In this document: piece by piece, positions 9,863 to 19,204 of the stretch
Position numbering within the stretch: position 1 is the first letter of the stretch
How the letters are laid out: each line of letters starts with the position of its first letter
Assembly (NCBI RefSeq): GCF_009861525.1
Contig: NZ_WVHL01000004.1
Span: 62,001 to 126,000 of the forward strand
DNA: 64,000 nucleotides
Reading direction: 5' to 3'
Source of the DNA: Pseudomonas sp. LD120
GTDB lineage: Bacteria; Pseudomonadota; Gammaproteobacteria; Pseudomonadales; Pseudomonadaceae
Notes under the pieces: model-generated
Told to the model about the DNA's origin: nothing
Seen by the model: only the letters and a program-made list of their open reading frames with translations
The model's database searches: none
Made by a program: the position numbers and the translations under genes

Positions 9863-10981
9863 CTAGGAGGCGAGGCTTTTGCGAAAGCGCGCCAGGGCGA
9901 TGGCGAAGAACAATAGGCCGATGGCCGCCAGCGCCAGCAGGTCGGGCCAGACCACGCTGACTCCTGCGTCGCGGAACAGAATCGCCGCGCTGAGGCTGAC
10001 GAAGTGGGTAGAAGGCGAGCCCTGCATTACCCATTGCAGCCATTGCGGCATGCTGTCCAGCGGCGTGCTCCCCCCTGACAACAGCAGCATCGGAATGATC
10101 ACCGGGATCGCCAGCAAGCCGAACTGTGGCGTCGAGCGTGCCAGGGTCGCGAGGAATATCCCCAGCGCGGTGCTGGCAAACAGATAGAGCGCCGTGACCA
10201 TCAAGAACAGCCCCATCGAGCCCGCCAGCGGTACGCCCAGGGCGCCTTTGACGATTACCTCCAGTGATATCCAGGTGCATAGCACCACCACCAGCATATT
10301 GCTCCAGACCTTGGCCAGCATGATCTCCAGCGCTGTCAGCGGCAGCACCAGCAGGTGGTCGAGGGTGCCGTGCTCACGCTCGCGCAGTAATGCGGTGCCG
10401 GTGAGCACGATGGCCAGGATGGTGATGTTGTTGACGATCTGAATCACCGCCAGGAACCAACCGCCTTCCAGGTTGGTGTTGAACAGGGCGCGGGTGGTCA
10501 GCAGGGCCGGGGCCTTGCTCGCGGCATCGGCTTGATTGGCATAGTTGAGCATTTCGCGTTGGAAGATCCGGCCGATGTAGCCGGCCCCCATGAACGCCTG
10601 GCTCATGGCCGTGGCGTCGACGTTGACCTGCACCGCCGGCTGGCGGCCGGCCAGCAGGTCACTCTGGAAGTTGGCGGGGACGTTGATCACGAAGGTGTAC
10701 TGGCCACTGTCCATCACCGTATCCAATTGGTCGTAGGGCAGGTCTGCCGGTGCTTGGAACTCCGGCGGTTGCAGAGATTCTGCCAACTGCCGCGACAGCG
10801 GACTGTGGTCTTCATCCACCACCGCCACGCTGGCGTTATGCACGCCGATCACCGAACCGGCGGCGGGCATGTAGATGGCCACGGTGAAGGCATACATCAA
10901 AAACAACAGCAATACGCTGTCGTGGCGCAGGCTGGTGAGCTCCTTGAGCCCTAGACGCAGGATGTGAGTGAGCCGGTTCAT
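9863..10981 (-). CDS. ABC-2 type transporter permease (YhhJ-like)
   Basis: A 372-residue permease with an N-terminal membrane helix (about 25-45), a large extracytoplasmic domain and five C-terminal helices, including the LLREREHGTLDHLLVLPL segment typical of ABC-2 (DrrB/YhhJ) permeases. It is the last gene of the exporter operon and its ATG overlaps the stop of the RbbA-like gene by one base, so translation is coupled. The start at 10981 (MNRLTHILRLGLKEL) replaces a longer in-frame extension lying inside the upstream gene. Confidence 0.9.
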   Translation of the reverse strand: MNRLTHILRLGLKELTSLRHDSVLLLFLMYAFTVAIYMPAAGSVIGVHNASVAVVDEDHSPLSRQLAESLQPPEFQAPADLPYDQLDTVMDSGQYTFVINVPANFQSDLLAGRQPAVQVNVDATAMSQAFMGAGYIGRIFQREMLNYANQADAASKAPALLTTRALFNTNLEGGWFLAVIQIVNNITILAIVLTGTALLREREHGTLDHLLVLPLTALEIMLAKVWSNMLVVVLCTWISLEVIVKGALGVPLAGSMGLFLMVTALYLFASTALGIFLATLARSTPQFGLLAIPVIIPMLLLSGGSTPLDSMPQWLQWVMQGSPSTHFVSLSAAILFRDAGVSVVWPDLLALAAIGLLFFAIALARFRKSLAS

Positions 10982-13701
10982 CAGACCTCCTGCTTTTTCA
11001 GCATGACCAGGCTCAGCCCGGTGAAACCGAGAAAAAATCCGACCAGCGCCAGGCACTGGGGCCAGAGTTCGCGCAGGTCCAGGGCCTTGGTGAAAGTGCC
11101 CACCGCGATATCCAGGAAGTGTCCGGCGGGGAACAACTGCCCCATGATGGCCGCCGCCCCTTCCAGGGACGAGCGCGGCACGATCAGCCCGGAGAACTGG
11201 ATGGTCGGCAGGCTGGTGATGATCATGGTGCCGAGGATCGCTGCGATCTGCGTGCGGGTGAACGCCGAGATCAGCAGCCCCATGCTGGTGGTGGCCAGCA
11301 CGTAGAGCACGCCACCCAGCGCCAGGGTCAGGCCGCTGCCTTTGAAGGGCACGCCGAACAGCCAGCGGTTCATCGCCACCAGTACCGTCAGGTTGATCAG
11401 GCTGACGACCAGGTAGGGCGCTTGCTTGCCCAGAAGGAACTCCAGGCGGGTCAGGGGCGTGGCATAGAAGTTGGTGATCGAGCCCAGTTCCTTCTCGCGG
11501 ACGATGCCCAGCGCCGTGAGCATGGCCGGGATGAAGGCCAGGATCAGCGCCATGACTCCTGGGCCGATGGCGTTGACGCTGACCACATCCTGGTTGTAGC
11601 GGAAGCGGGTCTCCAGCCTGGCGGCGGGTCTTGAGGCAAGTGCCGGGCTGCTTTGCTCCACCAGTTGCTCCAGGTTGGCCTGGTGCACCGCTTCGACATA
11701 GTTGCGGCTGGTTTCGGCGCGAAACGGCATGCCGCCATCGAGCCAGGCGGCTACTGTCGGCTGGCGTCCGGCATACAGGTCTCGGCCGAAACCAGGCGGG
11801 ATTTCCAGGGCCAGCTTGATGTCCGAGCGTTGCAGGCGTCGATGCAGTTCGGTGGGGTTTTGAATCAACGGCTTTTCCTGGAAGTAGCGTGAGCTGCGGA
11901 AGGCTTCCAGGTAGGCGCGACTTTGCGGCGTCTGGTCTTGGTCATAGATGGCGAAGGCAAGTTTCTCCACATCCAGGGAGATGCCGTAGCCGAAGATCAC
12001 CATCATGAAAATGGCCCCCAACAGGGCAAAGCTCAGGCGCACCTTGTCGCGCAACAACTCCTTGCCCTCACGGGAGGCCACCGCCAACAGGCGCGCCAGG
12101 CTCAGGCTCGAGTGATCGGGGGGCGGGCTGCTGGTACTGGCGGCTGCCACAGGGGGCGGGGCGGGTGTGTCCTGCGGTTTTTGGGCTTGCTCCAGGCAGC
12201 GCACGAACGCCTCTTCCAGGGTGTCGCCGGCAAACTGTTTTTGCAGCGCCGCCGGGGTGTCGCAGGCCAGTACCTTGCCGGCGTGCATCAGTGAAATGCG
12301 GTCGCAGCGCTGGGCTTCGTTCATGAAATGAGTGGAGAGAAAGATGGTCACGCCTTGTTCCCGGGACAGCTCGATCAGCAGGCGCCAGAAATCGTCGCGG
12401 GCCGCTGGGTCCACGCCGGAGGTGGGCTCGTCGAGGATCAGCACTTCCGGGCGGTGCAGGACCGCCACTGCCAGGGACAGGCGCTGGCGCAGGCCAAGGG
12501 GCAGGCTGCCGGACTGTTGGTCGGCGATCTCCGCGAGGTCGAAGCGTTGGATCAGTTCCTCGATGCGCGGGCCGCTTTCGGCTTTTTTCAGGTCGAACAG
12601 GCGCGCGTGCAGCTCCAGGTTCTGGCGCACACTGAGTTCGCCATACAGCGAGAAACTCTGGGACATGAAACCGACCCGCTTGCGGGTGGCCAGGTCCTTG
12701 GCGTTCACCGGATTGCCCAGCAGTTTGGCGCTGCCTTCGGTGGCGGGCATCAAACCGGTGAGGACTTTCATGGTGGTGGTCTTGCCGCAGCCGTTAGAGC
12801 CGAGGAAGCCGAAGATTTCCCCGCGGCCGATGGCGAAGCTGACCTTGTCCACCGCCGTGAAATCACCGAAGCGCAGGGTCAGTTCGTGGGCTTGGATGGC
12901 GATTTCCTGGTTTTCGTTGGCGCGCGGCGGAATCACCAGGGGCTGATTGTCGTGGTTGCTGTCGCCCTGGAAATGGGTGAAGGCATCGTCCAGCTTGCCG
13001 CTGGGGGTTACCTGCGCCAGCTCCGCGCTCATGCCCTGGGCGATTATCTTGCCGCGGTCGAGCATCAGGCAGTGTTCAAACTGCTCGGCTTCCTCCATGT
13101 AGGCCGTGGCCACCAGCAATGTCAGTTGTGGGCGTTGCTGGCGTACGTCTTCCACCAGTTCCCAGAAGCGCCGGCGCGATAGCGGATCGACCCCGGTGGT
13201 GGGTTCGTCGAGGATCAGCAGGTCAGGCTCATGGATCAGGGCGCAGCACAGGCCGAGTTTCTGTTTCATCCCTCCCGACAGTTTGCCTGCCGGGCGCTCG
13301 GCAAAACGCAGCAGGTCGGTGGCCAGCAGCAGGCTGTGCATGCGTTGTTCGCATTCTTCATGGGGCAGGCCGAACAGGGTGGCGAAGAAGCGGATGTTCT
13401 CGTTGATGGACAGCTCGGGATACAGGTTGCCCCCCAAGCCTTGCGGCATGAAGGCGATACGTGGGTAGAGACTGCGGCGGTGGCGCCGCTGGGAAATCGT
13501 GCCTCCGAGCACGTCGAGCTCACCCTGCTGGAGCTTCTTGACCCCGGCGATCAGCCCGAGAAGGCTGGATTTACCTGCTCCATCCGGACCGATCAAGCCG
13601 CAGCGCGTGCCCGGCGGCAGGCTGAAGCTGATGTCGATCAGTGCTTGTTGTGAGCCGTAGCGATGACTGATGCCGGTGGCTTGCAGCGCCAGGCCGCTCA
13701 T
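10981..13701 (-). CDS. rbbA: RbbA-type ABC transporter: two ATPase domains fused to a permease
   Basis: A 906-residue protein. ATPase 1 (about 1-230) has the P-loop GPDGAGKSS, signature LSGGMKQK and Walker B LLILDEPTTGVDP. ATPase 2 (about 270-500) has GSNGCGKTT and LILDEPTSGVDP, but its signature reads LPLGLRQR instead of LSGGQ. The rest is an ABC-2 membrane domain with helices near 560 and five more after 720. The E. coli relative RbbA/YhiH is known for ribosome association and translation-dependent ATPase activity. Genes on both sides (HlyD adaptor and second permease) make export of an unknown substrate the more natural reading. Confidence 0.9.
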   Translation of the reverse strand: MSGLALQATGISHRYGSQQALIDISFSLPPGTRCGLIGPDGAGKSSLLGLIAGVKKLQQGELDVLGGTISQRRHRRSLYPRIAFMPQGLGGNLYPELSINENIRFFATLFGLPHEECEQRMHSLLLATDLLRFAERPAGKLSGGMKQKLGLCCALIHEPDLLILDEPTTGVDPLSRRRFWELVEDVRQQRPQLTLLVATAYMEEAEQFEHCLMLDRGKIIAQGMSAELAQVTPSGKLDDAFTHFQGDSNHDNQPLVIPPRANENQEIAIQAHELTLRFGDFTAVDKVSFAIGRGEIFGFLGSNGCGKTTTMKVLTGLMPATEGSAKLLGNPVNAKDLATRKRVGFMSQSFSLYGELSVRQNLELHARLFDLKKAESGPRIEELIQRFDLAEIADQQSGSLPLGLRQRLSLAVAVLHRPEVLILDEPTSGVDPAARDDFWRLLIELSREQGVTIFLSTHFMNEAQRCDRISLMHAGKVLACDTPAALQKQFAGDTLEEAFVRCLEQAQKPQDTPAPPPVAAASTSSPPPDHSSLSLARLLAVASREGKELLRDKVRLSFALLGAIFMMVIFGYGISLDVEKLAFAIYDQDQTPQSRAYLEAFRSSRYFQEKPLIQNPTELHRRLQRSDIKLALEIPPGFGRDLYAGRQPTVAAWLDGGMPFRAETSRNYVEAVHQANLEQLVEQSSPALASRPAARLETRFRYNQDVVSVNAIGPGVMALILAFIPAMLTALGIVREKELGSITNFYATPLTRLEFLLGKQAPYLVVSLINLTVLVAMNRWLFGVPFKGSGLTLALGGVLYVLATTSMGLLISAFTRTQIAAILGTMIITSLPTIQFSGLIVPRSSLEGAAAIMGQLFPAGHFLDIAVGTFTKALDLRELWPQCLALVGFFLGFTGLSLVMLKKQEV

Positions 13702-14663
13702 TTCAGGTTGGCCGGCCAGTCCACGGGAGCGGTGCGTACATAGCCGGCACCGGGCATCCCCGGTTTGGCCTGAGGCACGGCGGCAGGTTGCGTCAGCCTG
13801 ACTTTGACCCGGAACACCAGCTTCTGCCGTTCGTCACGGGTTTCCACCTCTTTGGGGGTGAACTGCGATTTGGCCGCGACGAAGCTGATCTTCGCTGGCA
13901 GCGTCTGTTCGGGCAGGGCATCGAGGAGGATTCGCGACTCATCGCCGACGGTCAGACGACCAGTCACCGAGGCCGGCAGATAGAGATTCATGTATTGATC
14001 GTTGGGGTCGATCAGCAGCAGCACCCGGCCGCCGGCACCCAGGACCTCGCCAGGTTCGGCCAGGCGCAGCTGGATGATGCCGTCGATGGGCGCCCGCAGG
14101 CTGCTGTCGTCGATTTCGCTGGTCAGTTGGGCAACTTGAGCCTGGGCGGCGCCGATGGCCGCCTTGACTGCCGAGACCTGGGCTTGTGCCGCCAACACCG
14201 CCGCGTTACCTGTGGTCAGGCGGGCTTGTTGCTGGTCGATCAACTGCTGGCTGGCGAAGCCGCGGCGGAACAGTTCCTGGGAGCGCTTGAGCTCCTGGTT
14301 GGCCAGGAGTTGCTCGCTTTGGCGCAACTGCACATTGGCTTCGGCGGCGGAGAGGTTCTCCCGGGCCCGCAGTACTTCAGCCTCGGCCTGGTTGCGCTGA
14401 GCCTCCAGGGTTCGGGTGTCCATGCGTGCCAGCAGTTGGCCCTGAAGCACCTTGTCGCCTTCGTTGACCTGTACCTGCGCCAAGCGCCCGGGGATCTTGG
14501 TGGCGATCTGTACTTCGGTGGCTTCAAGTCGGCCATTGCCCATGCTCAGCCCTTCGGGCAGGCGATCCTGCAGGGATTTCCAGTAGCCCAAGCCTCCAGC
14601 GGCCAGCAACAGAATCAACAGGGAAACAGCGAAAATGCGGGAAGAACGGTGGTTCGTCGACAT
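13698..14663 (-). CDS. HlyD-family membrane fusion protein (YhiI-like)
   Basis: A 321-residue periplasmic adaptor with one N-terminal membrane anchor (about 8-28), a lipoyl-like half (VQIATKIPGRLAQV), a long alpha-helical hairpin (about 85-165) and a second lipoyl/beta-barrel part (APIDGIIQLRLAEPGEVL). It links the inner-membrane ABC exporter to an outer-membrane channel, which is not encoded here. First gene of the operon; its last four bases overlap the start of rbbA (ATGA). Confidence 0.92.
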   Translation of the reverse strand: MSTNHRSSRIFAVSLLILLLAAGGLGYWKSLQDRLPEGLSMGNGRLEATEVQIATKIPGRLAQVQVNEGDKVLQGQLLARMDTRTLEAQRNQAEAEVLRARENLSAAEANVQLRQSEQLLANQELKRSQELFRRGFASQQLIDQQQARLTTGNAAVLAAQAQVSAVKAAIGAAQAQVAQLTSEIDDSSLRAPIDGIIQLRLAEPGEVLGAGGRVLLLIDPNDQYMNLYLPASVTGRLTVGDESRILLDALPEQTLPAKISFVAAKSQFTPKEVETRDERQKLVFRVKVRLTQPAAVPQAKPGMPGAGYVRTAPVDWPANLK

Positions 14664-14796
14664 GGGTTCTGCGTCCTGCGGCTATAGCGTCCGATTCTGA
14701 CGGATCAAGGCTTTATTCTGCTTGATGCTCGTCAAATTTAAGGGCAAAGCCTAAACCTATTGTCCGCAGACTGCATGACGATTGAGGTGGTCGGCC

Positions 14797-15246
14797 TCAG
14801 CGCAGGGCGAGTACCGCGGCCCATTGCTCTGCGGTGACGGGCATGACCGACAGGCGACTGCCTTTTTGCACAAGGGGCATTTGCGCCAGGGCTATCTGCC
14901 GCTTGAGGTCGTCCAGGCGCAGGACCTTGTCGAAGGTCTCGACATGGGCGACATCGATCGCACTCCAGGCATTTTTCTCGACGCTGGACTTGGGGTCGAA
15001 ATAGACGCTATCAGGCGCCAGGGCGGTTGGGTCCGGGTAGGCGGCCTGGATGATTCGGCCGATGCCGGCGATACCAGGCTCCGGACAACTGGAATGATAG
15101 AAAAAGAACTCATCACCGACGGCCATGGTGCGCAGGAAGTTGCGCGCCTGGTAATTGCGCACGCCGTCCCAGCGGGTTTGGCCAAGCTGTTGTAGGCCTC
15201 GGATCGAGAGTTCGTCCGGCTCGGATTTCATCAGCCAATAGGTCAT
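14797..15246 (-). CDS. EVE domain protein (thymocyte nuclear protein 1-like)
   Basis: A 149-residue protein that is essentially one EVE domain (PUA-like fold): MTYWLMKSEPDELS start, WDGVRNYQARNFLR and FFFYHSS. EVE domains bind modified bases in DNA or RNA in characterised members. The start at 15246 gives the conserved N-terminus; five upstream codons are discounted. It sits near fau and 6S RNA as in other pseudomonads. Confidence 0.88.
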   Translation of the reverse strand: MTYWLMKSEPDELSIRGLQQLGQTRWDGVRNYQARNFLRTMAVGDEFFFYHSSCPEPGIAGIGRIIQAAYPDPTALAPDSVYFDPKSSVEKNAWSAIDVAHVETFDKVLRLDDLKRQIALAQMPLVQKGSRLSVMPVTAEQWAAVLALR

Positions 15247-15443
15247 GTTTCTTACCCTCAAAAAGATAGTTGCGCAGGTAGTTGGGCAATTTTATGACAA
15301 ACCGACAGTCGGTTGACGTCAACGTTTGCGTGTCGGTTCACGTTATCGCAAAATGCCGGCAATTTAAGCTTGACGCTGCTGCACGGCCTGTTATGGAAAC
15401 CGTTGTGGTCATCGTGTGTGATTTGCCTGAGGGGGGGCAATCG

Positions 15444-15593
15444 ATGAAACGCCAACCGGATTTACTATGGATTTTGGTTATTTTGTTCGGTTTGGGCGTT
15501 GTGACCACCGGTTATGCGCAAAGCTTATGGACCAACAACAGTGACACCCCCGTTGAGATCGCCCAGCAGCAGGTGCAACCCTTCAAGCGCTGA
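15444..15593 (+). CDS. Small membrane or secreted hypothetical protein (49 aa)
   Basis: MKRQPDLL is followed by a hydrophobic helix (about 8-25) and a short polar tail ending QPFKR. The ATG is preceded by a long purine tract (GAGGGGGGG). No known domain; a one-helix membrane protein or an exported peptide with an uncleaved signal. The open frame extends upstream in phase but without another ribosome site. Confidence 0.6.
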   Translation: MKRQPDLLWILVILFGLGVVTTGYAQSLWTNNSDTPVEIAQQQVQPFKR

Positions 15594-15626
15594 ATGGGCT
15601 TTGGTGCCGTTGACCGAACGCGGTGC

Positions 15627-16232
15627 CTATTTGGCGAAATACCATCTCTGATCAGTCACCGTGCCGTGCAGCGGCACATCCCAACTTGCCTGATCCAGCC
15701 TTGCCACTTTCTGACACTCATGGGCCAGCCCCAGCAGCTTCGGCTTGCGCCAGTTTTTGCGTCGCGCCAAGTAGGCCAGGCTGCGGTCATAGAAGCCGCC
15801 GCCCATGCCCAGGCGCCCGCCTTCCTCGTCGAATCCCACCAGAGGCAGCAGGACCAGATCCAGCGCCCAGACCTTGCGTTGTCGTGCGGTATTGACCTTG
15901 GGTTCGAGGATGCGAAAGCGATTGCGCCGCAGTTGTTCTCCAGGGCGGATGCGCTGGAAGACCATTTTGGTCCGTGGCCAGGCGCTGAGCACCGGCAGGT
16001 AGGTGGCCTTGCCCCGGCGCTGGGCGGCCCGCAGCAGTAGACGCGGGTCGATTTCACCGTCAGTGGGCAAATACAGGGACAGGTGTCGGGCGCGGCGAAA
16101 CGCCGGGTTTTGCGCTAACTGGCGGTACAGGCCTTGTGCGGCCTGGCGTTGCTGCGCAGGCGTCAGGGCGCGGCGGGCGTTACGCAGCATGCGGCGAAGT
16201 TGCGGGCGGGAAAGCGGCGCAGGTTCGGTCAT
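15627..16232 (-). CDS. fau: 5-formyltetrahydrofolate cyclo-ligase
   Basis: A 201-residue enzyme converting 5-formyl-THF to 5,10-methenyl-THF with ATP. The family's basic N-terminus (QLRRMLRNARRAL), LSLYLPTDGEID and the phosphate-binding RLGMGGGFYDRSL motif are present. ATG 16232 fits the family length; upstream in-frame codons are ignored. It lies directly downstream of 6S RNA on the same strand, the conserved ssrS-ygfA arrangement, and is probably cotranscribed with it. Confidence 0.93.
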   Translation of the reverse strand: MTEPAPLSRPQLRRMLRNARRALTPAQQRQAAQGLYRQLAQNPAFRRARHLSLYLPTDGEIDPRLLLRAAQRRGKATYLPVLSAWPRTKMVFQRIRPGEQLRRNRFRILEPKVNTARQRKVWALDLVLLPLVGFDEEGGRLGMGGGFYDRSLAYLARRKNWRKPKLLGLAHECQKVARLDQASWDVPLHGTVTDQRWYFAK

Positions 16233-16317
16233 GAAAGAGGCTATGGGCGGTCGGACATGGCAGAACAGACTACCCGGAAAAACCAATGCCAGCATGGATA
16301 ACTGGCATTGATTGGCA

Positions 16318-16492
16318 ATTCAGGCTCCCCAGGCGAACCGCTGTCGACTTAGCCCTTGAACCCGAAAGTTCAAGGCGGAAGATGCAGCAGGCTTTAAGGC
16401 TTTCCGTCTAGCGGACATGCACACCAGCCCAACGTGCAACTTCCAGGGTAGTGCGAATCGGCTCAGGGACATCGCCAACTGGCAAGCACCCC
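16318..16492 (-). ncRNA. ssrS: 6S RNA
   Basis: Between zapA and fau, on their strand, lies the Pseudomonas 6S RNA: the 5' strand with GATGTCCCTGAGCCGA, the central bubble, the conserved AAAGCCTTAAAGCCTG and CCTTGAAC...GTTCAAGGG hairpin, and the closing GTTCGCCTGGGGAGCC. 6S RNA mimics an open promoter and sequesters sigma-70 RNA polymerase in stationary phase. The ends are estimated from pairing of the terminal strands and may be off by several bases. Confidence 0.92.
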
Positions 16493-16523
16493 AGGGAGTG
16501 GCGGGAGTATATCGCAACCTCCG

Positions 16524-16847
16524 TCAGGAATCAGCTTTGCTTGCGTCTGAATCGGAGGCCAGGACCAGGTCAACACGTTCCAGCAGATCGCGTACCTGTT
16601 CACGGGTGGTGGCGCTGGCCTGCACATCCGGGCGTTCTTGGCGATGCAGCAGGTCATGGGTGATGTTCAGGGCGGCCATGACCGCGATGCGATCGGCGCC
16701 GATGACTTTGCCGGTGCTGCGGATCTCACGCATCTTGCCGTCCAGGTAACGGGCGGCACTCACCAGATTGCTGCGCTCTTCCTGGGGGCAGATGATCGAA
16801 TACTCTTTGTCGAGAATCTGCACGGTAACGCTATTGCTTGAACTCAT
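16524..16847 (-). CDS. zapA: Cell division protein ZapA
   Basis: A 107-residue protein with the ZapA layout: a small N-terminal beta domain (VTVQILDKEYSIICPQEE) and a long C-terminal coiled coil (LNITHDLLHRQ onward). ZapA crosslinks FtsZ filaments at the division ring. It overlaps the stop of the upstream coiled-coil gene by four bases and is followed by 6S RNA. Confidence 0.95.
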   Translation of the reverse strand: MSSSNSVTVQILDKEYSIICPQEERSNLVSAARYLDGKMREIRSTGKVIGADRIAVMAALNITHDLLHRQERPDVQASATTREQVRDLLERVDLVLASDSDASKADS

Positions 16848-17053
16848 GAGTCTTGCTCCAGGGCCTTGAGACGCGAAATCATCGATTCGACCTTACGCCG
16901 GGCGATTTCGTTTTTTTCAATGAGGTGCGCGCGTTCCTCGCGCCAGGTCTTTTCCTGAGCTAATAAGAGTGCGTTTTGACTCTTTAGTTGCTCGACCCGG
17001 GTAATAAGCAGTTCGAGTCTGGCCATCAGTGCGTGCAGGTCGTTGTCTTCCAT
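16844..17053 (-). CDS. Short coiled-coil protein, ZapB-like (TIGR02449 type)
   Basis: A 69-residue protein that is almost entirely coiled coil (LHALMARLELLITRVEQL, then KNEIARRKVESMISRLKALEQ). It is always paired with zapA in pseudomonads and coupled to it here by an ATGA overlap, so a role in the division ring is likely but inferred. ATG 17053 begins the conserved MEDNDLHAL; the longer frame upstream is low-complexity. Confidence 0.85.
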   Translation of the reverse strand: MEDNDLHALMARLELLITRVEQLKSQNALLLAQEKTWREERAHLIEKNEIARRKVESMISRLKALEQDS

Positions 17054-17288
17054 TGTGTCCCACTGAAGTTGGTCTGATGAGTGGCAACGGCTGGGGCAGC
17101 GGGCGGACGGTCGGAACAGTCCTGGCGCATCGGTCGCTGTCCGGTCGGTAATCTGTCCGTCGTTCAAGGCCCTGCGTGGCGCTGGAACGGGGTGCAAAGC
17201 ACAACGCAGCGCTGGCAATGAATGATGACACGCCCTACGATACGAGGTCTTCATTCTAGACATTGCGCCGCTTGGCGCCTAGCTGCCC

Positions 17289-17846
17289 ATGCCCATTCAG
17301 AATTCCCCGTACAACGCCTTCGCCACCCTGCTCAGCAGCAGCGGTCATCCTGTTTCTCCAGCCGAATTGCACGGCCTGTTGCTGGGCCGCAGCTGCGCCG
17401 GCGCTGGGTTCGAGGTGGACGGCTGGTTGGTGGACGCCGCCGAACTGCTCGAAGGCGAGCCGCAAGAGAACGTGCGTAACGCCCTGATTGGCCTGCAGGA
17501 AATGGTCAAGGGCGAGCTCACCAGCGACGACATGACCGTGGTCTTGCTGCTGCCCAGCGACGACGCTCCCCTGAGCGAACGCGCCGCGGCCCTGGGTCAG
17601 TGGTGCCAGGGCTTCCTCGCCGGTTTCGGCCTCAATTCCCGTGATAGCAGCACCCTGAGCACCGAGGCCACTGAAGTGTTGCAGGACCTTGCAGCTATCG
17701 CCCAGGTACAGGACGCGCTGGAAGAGTCCGATGACGGCGAAAGCGACTACATGGAAGTGATGGAGTATCTGCGGGTCGCGCCGCTGTTGCTGTTCACCGA
17801 GACCAACAAGAGTGTTGCGCCGGCTGCCAAGCCTTCTCTGCATTGA
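17289..17846 (+). CDS. YgfB/YecA family (UPF0149) protein
   Basis: A 185-residue helical protein of the UPF0149 family, recognisable from the start [27 protein letters not shown] and the [11 protein letters not shown] segment. No enzyme activity is known; in P. aeruginosa a YgfB homologue affects ampDh3 expression and beta-lactam response. Divergent from the zapA pair, upstream of pepP, and separated from pepP by 23 bases, so probably cotranscribed. Confidence 0.88.
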   Translation: MPIQNSPYNAFATLLSSSGHPVSPAELHGLLLGRSCAGAGFEVDGWLVDAAELLEGEPQENVRNALIGLQEMVKGELTSDDMTVVLLLPSDDAPLSERAAALGQWCQGFLAGFGLNSRDSSTLSTEATEVLQDLAAIAQVQDALEESDDGESDYMEVMEYLRVAPLLLFTETNKSVAPAAKPSLH

Positions 17847-17869
17847 TCGACAGGGAACTGCATCTGCCC

Positions 17870-19204
17870 ATGATTCATATCCCTAAAGTGGAATACAGCC
17901 GGCGCCGCAAGGCGCTCATGGCGCAGATGGAGCCCAACAGCATCGCGATCCTGCCTGCGGCAGCCGTGGCCATTCGCAACCGCGATGTGGAACACGTCTA
18001 CCGCCAGGACAGCGATTTCCAATACCTCAGTGGCTTCCCCGAACCCCAGGCGGTGATCGTGCTGATGCCCGGTCGCGAGCATGGCGAGTACGTGCTGTTC
18101 TGCCGCGAGCGCAATGTCGAGCGCGAGCTTTGGGACGGTCTGCGCGCTGGACAGGAAGGTGCGATTCGCGATTACGGCGCGGACGATGCCTTCCCCATCA
18201 CCGACATCGATGACATTCTCCCGGGCCTTATCGAAGGGCGCGACCGGGTCTATTCGGCCATGGGCAGCAACCCTGAGTTCGATCGCCACCTGATGGAGTG
18301 GATCAACGTGATCCGCTCTAAAGCGCACCTTGGCGCCCAGCCACCGAACGAATTCGTTGCCCTGGATCATCTGCTGCACGACATGCGCCTGTATAAATCG
18401 GCGGCGGAAGTGAAGGTGATGCGCGAGGCGGCGAGGATTTCCGCCCAGGCCCACATCCGCGCGATGCAAGCCAGCCGCCCCGGTCTGCACGAGTTCAGTC
18501 TGGAAGCCGAACTGGATTACCAGTTCCGCAAAGGTGGCGCGAAGATGCCAGCTTACGGCTCTATCGTCGCGGCGGGGCGCAACAGCTGCATCCTGCACTA
18601 CCAACAGAATGACGCCCTGCTCAAGGATGGCGATCTGGTGTTGATCGACGCCGGTTGTGAAATCGACTGCTATGCCAGCGACATCACCCGTACCTGGCCG
18701 GTCAATGGCCGGTTTTCACCGGAGCAAAAGGCGATCTACGAACTGGTGCTGGCTGCTCAGCAAGCCGCCTTTGCCGAGATCGCCCCGAACAAACACTGGA
18801 ATCAGGCCCATGAGGCGACGGTTCGGGTGATCACTGCCGGGTTGGTGGACCTGGGCTTGCTGCAAGGCGAGGTCGACGAACTGATTGCCAGTGAGGCTTA
18901 CAAGACGTTTTACATGCACCGCGCCGGGCACTGGCTGGGCATGGATGTACACGATGTCGGCGAGTACAAGGTCGGCGGCGAGTGGCGGGTGTTGGAGGTC
19001 GGCATGGCGCTGACCGTGGAGCCGGGCATCTATATCTCACCGGACAACCAGCAGGTGGCTAAGAAGTGGCGCGGCATTGGCGTGCGCATCGAGGACGACG
19101 TGGTAGTGACCAAGCAGGGCTGTGAAATTCTGACGGACGGCGTGCCGAAAAGCGTCGCCGAGATCGAGGCGCTGATGGCGGCCGTCCGGGCCCCAGCGTC
19201 ATGA
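17870..19204 (+). CDS. pepP: Xaa-Pro aminopeptidase P
   Basis: A 444-residue metallopeptidase that removes N-terminal residues preceding proline. The creatinase-like N-terminal domain (HVYRQDSDFQYLSGFPEP) precedes the pita-bread domain with the dimanganese ligands in LIDAGCEIDCYASDITRTW, HRAGHWLGMDVHD, LTVEPGIYI and GVRIEDDVVVT. ATG 17870 (MIHIPKVEYSRRR) is the family start. The last four bases overlap the ubiH start. Confidence 0.96.
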   Translation: MIHIPKVEYSRRRKALMAQMEPNSIAILPAAAVAIRNRDVEHVYRQDSDFQYLSGFPEPQAVIVLMPGREHGEYVLFCRERNVERELWDGLRAGQEGAIRDYGADDAFPITDIDDILPGLIEGRDRVYSAMGSNPEFDRHLMEWINVIRSKAHLGAQPPNEFVALDHLLHDMRLYKSAAEVKVMREAARISAQAHIRAMQASRPGLHEFSLEAELDYQFRKGGAKMPAYGSIVAAGRNSCILHYQQNDALLKDGDLVLIDAGCEIDCYASDITRTWPVNGRFSPEQKAIYELVLAAQQAAFAEIAPNKHWNQAHEATVRVITAGLVDLGLLQGEVDELIASEAYKTFYMHRAGHWLGMDVHDVGEYKVGGEWRVLEVGMALTVEPGIYISPDNQQVAKKWRGIGVRIEDDVVVTKQGCEILTDGVPKSVAEIEALMAAVRAPAS

